From Odontesthes bonariensis (lineage: Eukaryota; Chordata; Actinopteri; Atheriniformes; Atherinopsidae): a stretch of 64,000 nucleotides of DNA. This document shows positions 62,960 through 64,000 of the stretch, one piece after another. The notes beneath the pieces were generated by a model. The model worked only from the letters and a program-made list of their open reading frames with translations. It had not been told where the DNA came from and did no database searches. The position numbers and the translations under genes were made by a program. The DNA lies in NCBI RefSeq assembly GCF_027942865.1, contig NC_134510.1, positions 10,754,743-10,818,742 on the forward strand. Direction: 5' to 3'. Numbering within the stretch: position 1 is the stretch's first letter; every line of letters starts with the position of its first letter.

Positions 62960-64000
62960 CTTTGATTTCATTTTTCTTTTCTTTTGTTTTTGTTTTGGTT
63001 TGGGGTCCATATGAAAAAATAAATAAATAAATGATGAATTGGGCATTAGGATTGAACCTTTCAAAGAGACATGCCCTAAGTATAAAAATACAGTGCAAAT
63101 GACATTTTGCACTACTGCGCTTCCCGATTTCTTGTCCTTCTAATATTATTCCACAGATTCAGAACCACTACAGAACGTACAGCCGGAGGACTCATAAGCT
63201 TGAGTTCTGGGAGGCCTTGCCCATCATGCCAAGATGATGGTGGAAAAACCACACAACAAAATGATCCCAAAAGAAGATTAGTTAGGAAAAAGGGTGGTAA
63301 AGACCCTTTATGGAGGGACGTACTGGTAACCTCTCCTTCCAAGATTAGTTCCGGATCAGAATGCTGAACGGACGTTCAGCCAACAGGAGAACCAAGCACC
63401 AAGCAGTGACAGGATTGGACCAGAAGAGACCACACGACTCGTCACATGGTCATTAGAAAAAATATATGTATCATTTTTGTTCATTTAAAAGAAATGTTAA
63501 TCATAATTTCTCAACAGGTTCATATACTCATGGTATCATGCCCTGGTTAAATTCGTATTTCTGTTTTCATTTTTAAATCATTTAGCGAATTCCTCTTAAA
63601 TGTTGTTAATGAATCATTTTTAGTATGTCCATTGCCATTGGTGTGACTCAGCTGATCAGAGTGGGACCTTAGACATTGATTAATACTCCTGATATAGAAA
63701 GTTTAGCTAAAGCATTAGAATTATTTTTACTATTTCCACATGCCTGTGCAATGAAGACTTGCTTGCTGCTGTAATTGCAAAGAAGAACAGCTTACACATA
63801 AGCTTTCATAATGACACATGAAGTCACTTCAAAATGGAGATGGCAGAAATCTCCTATCTGATTGTGCTACATCTTAAAGGTAAGTGGCGTCTTGCAGCTT
63901 GGGGGGACTGCTAAAAAACTTGCTGCTGCTAAAACAGATGTGACACAATACAGAAGATTACATTCCTACCTCAGTTATTTGACTGAATTGGTTGAAATGA
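62960..64000. repeat. Segment A', second part
   Basis: Copy of 15376-16430, running to the window end. Sparse substitutions. Confidence 0.92.
63834..63879 (+). CDS. Putative first exon with leader-like peptide (copy in A')
   Basis: Same 46-nt ATG exon and donor AAAG/GTAAGTGG as 16253-16298. Here no LTR or Harbinger is seen up to the window end, so the following exons may lie just beyond 64000. Confidence 0.42.

Overview
The window is eukaryotic and almost certainly from a teleost fish. It holds Pol III genes of vertebrate type (tRNA-Asp, tRNA-Leu, 7SL/SRP RNA), spliced-gene signals, and the usual fish repeats: PIF/Harbinger, hAT of the GTF2IRD2/Charlie and ZBED types, TTAA-target elements, CR1/L2/Rex1-like and L1-like LINEs, and solo LTRs. 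There is nothing prokaryotic and no CRISPR. The species cannot be told from the sequence alone.

Layout. 1-15094: tandem array of an ~897-bp unit carrying one tRNA-Leu (- strand) and one tRNA-Asp (+ strand), 17 units, cut off inside the last tRNA-Asp. 15095-16440: segment A, carrying the last exon of one gene and the first exon of another; a second copy (A') lies at 60462-60735 plus 62960-64000. 16442-18965: LTR fragment with a Harbinger element inside it, itself interrupted by a MITE. 18970-21703: remnant of a tandem 7SL RNA locus. 21704-23206: LINE and MITE. 23207-27800: mostly unique or anonymous DNA, with a CpG-rich stretch near 26.6-26.96 kb. 27810-29584: a coiled-coil protein gene (- strand) with a partial copy downstream. 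31978-33807: short tRNA array 2, reversed. 34036-35325: BED-finger hAT exon and a P2X7-C-like first exon.

35404-44046 and 49993-56702 are the arms of a large inverted duplication (about 6.65 kb each once a 2-kb insertion in the left arm is discounted). Each arm carries, from inside out, a 7SL RNA gene, two putative coding exons, a 610-bp element with a RecQ-like helicase exon, an L1-type endonuclease fragment and a GTF2IRD2-like hAT transposase gene. The spacer (44047-49992) holds a solo LTR that contains a TTAA element that contains a Harbinger element, then a ~545-bp direct repeat pair. Array 3 of tRNA genes (56703-57974) abuts the right arm, so the outer tRNA arrays are in mirror orientation.

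The common theme is amplification of Pol III RNA genes (tRNA-Asp, tRNA-Leu, 7SL) by tandem and inverted duplication in a transposon-rich region. The likely functional content is small: some of the tRNA genes, one or more 7SL genes, the coiled-coil gene, and exons of an unrecognised duplicated gene family at the right end and at 15-16 kb.
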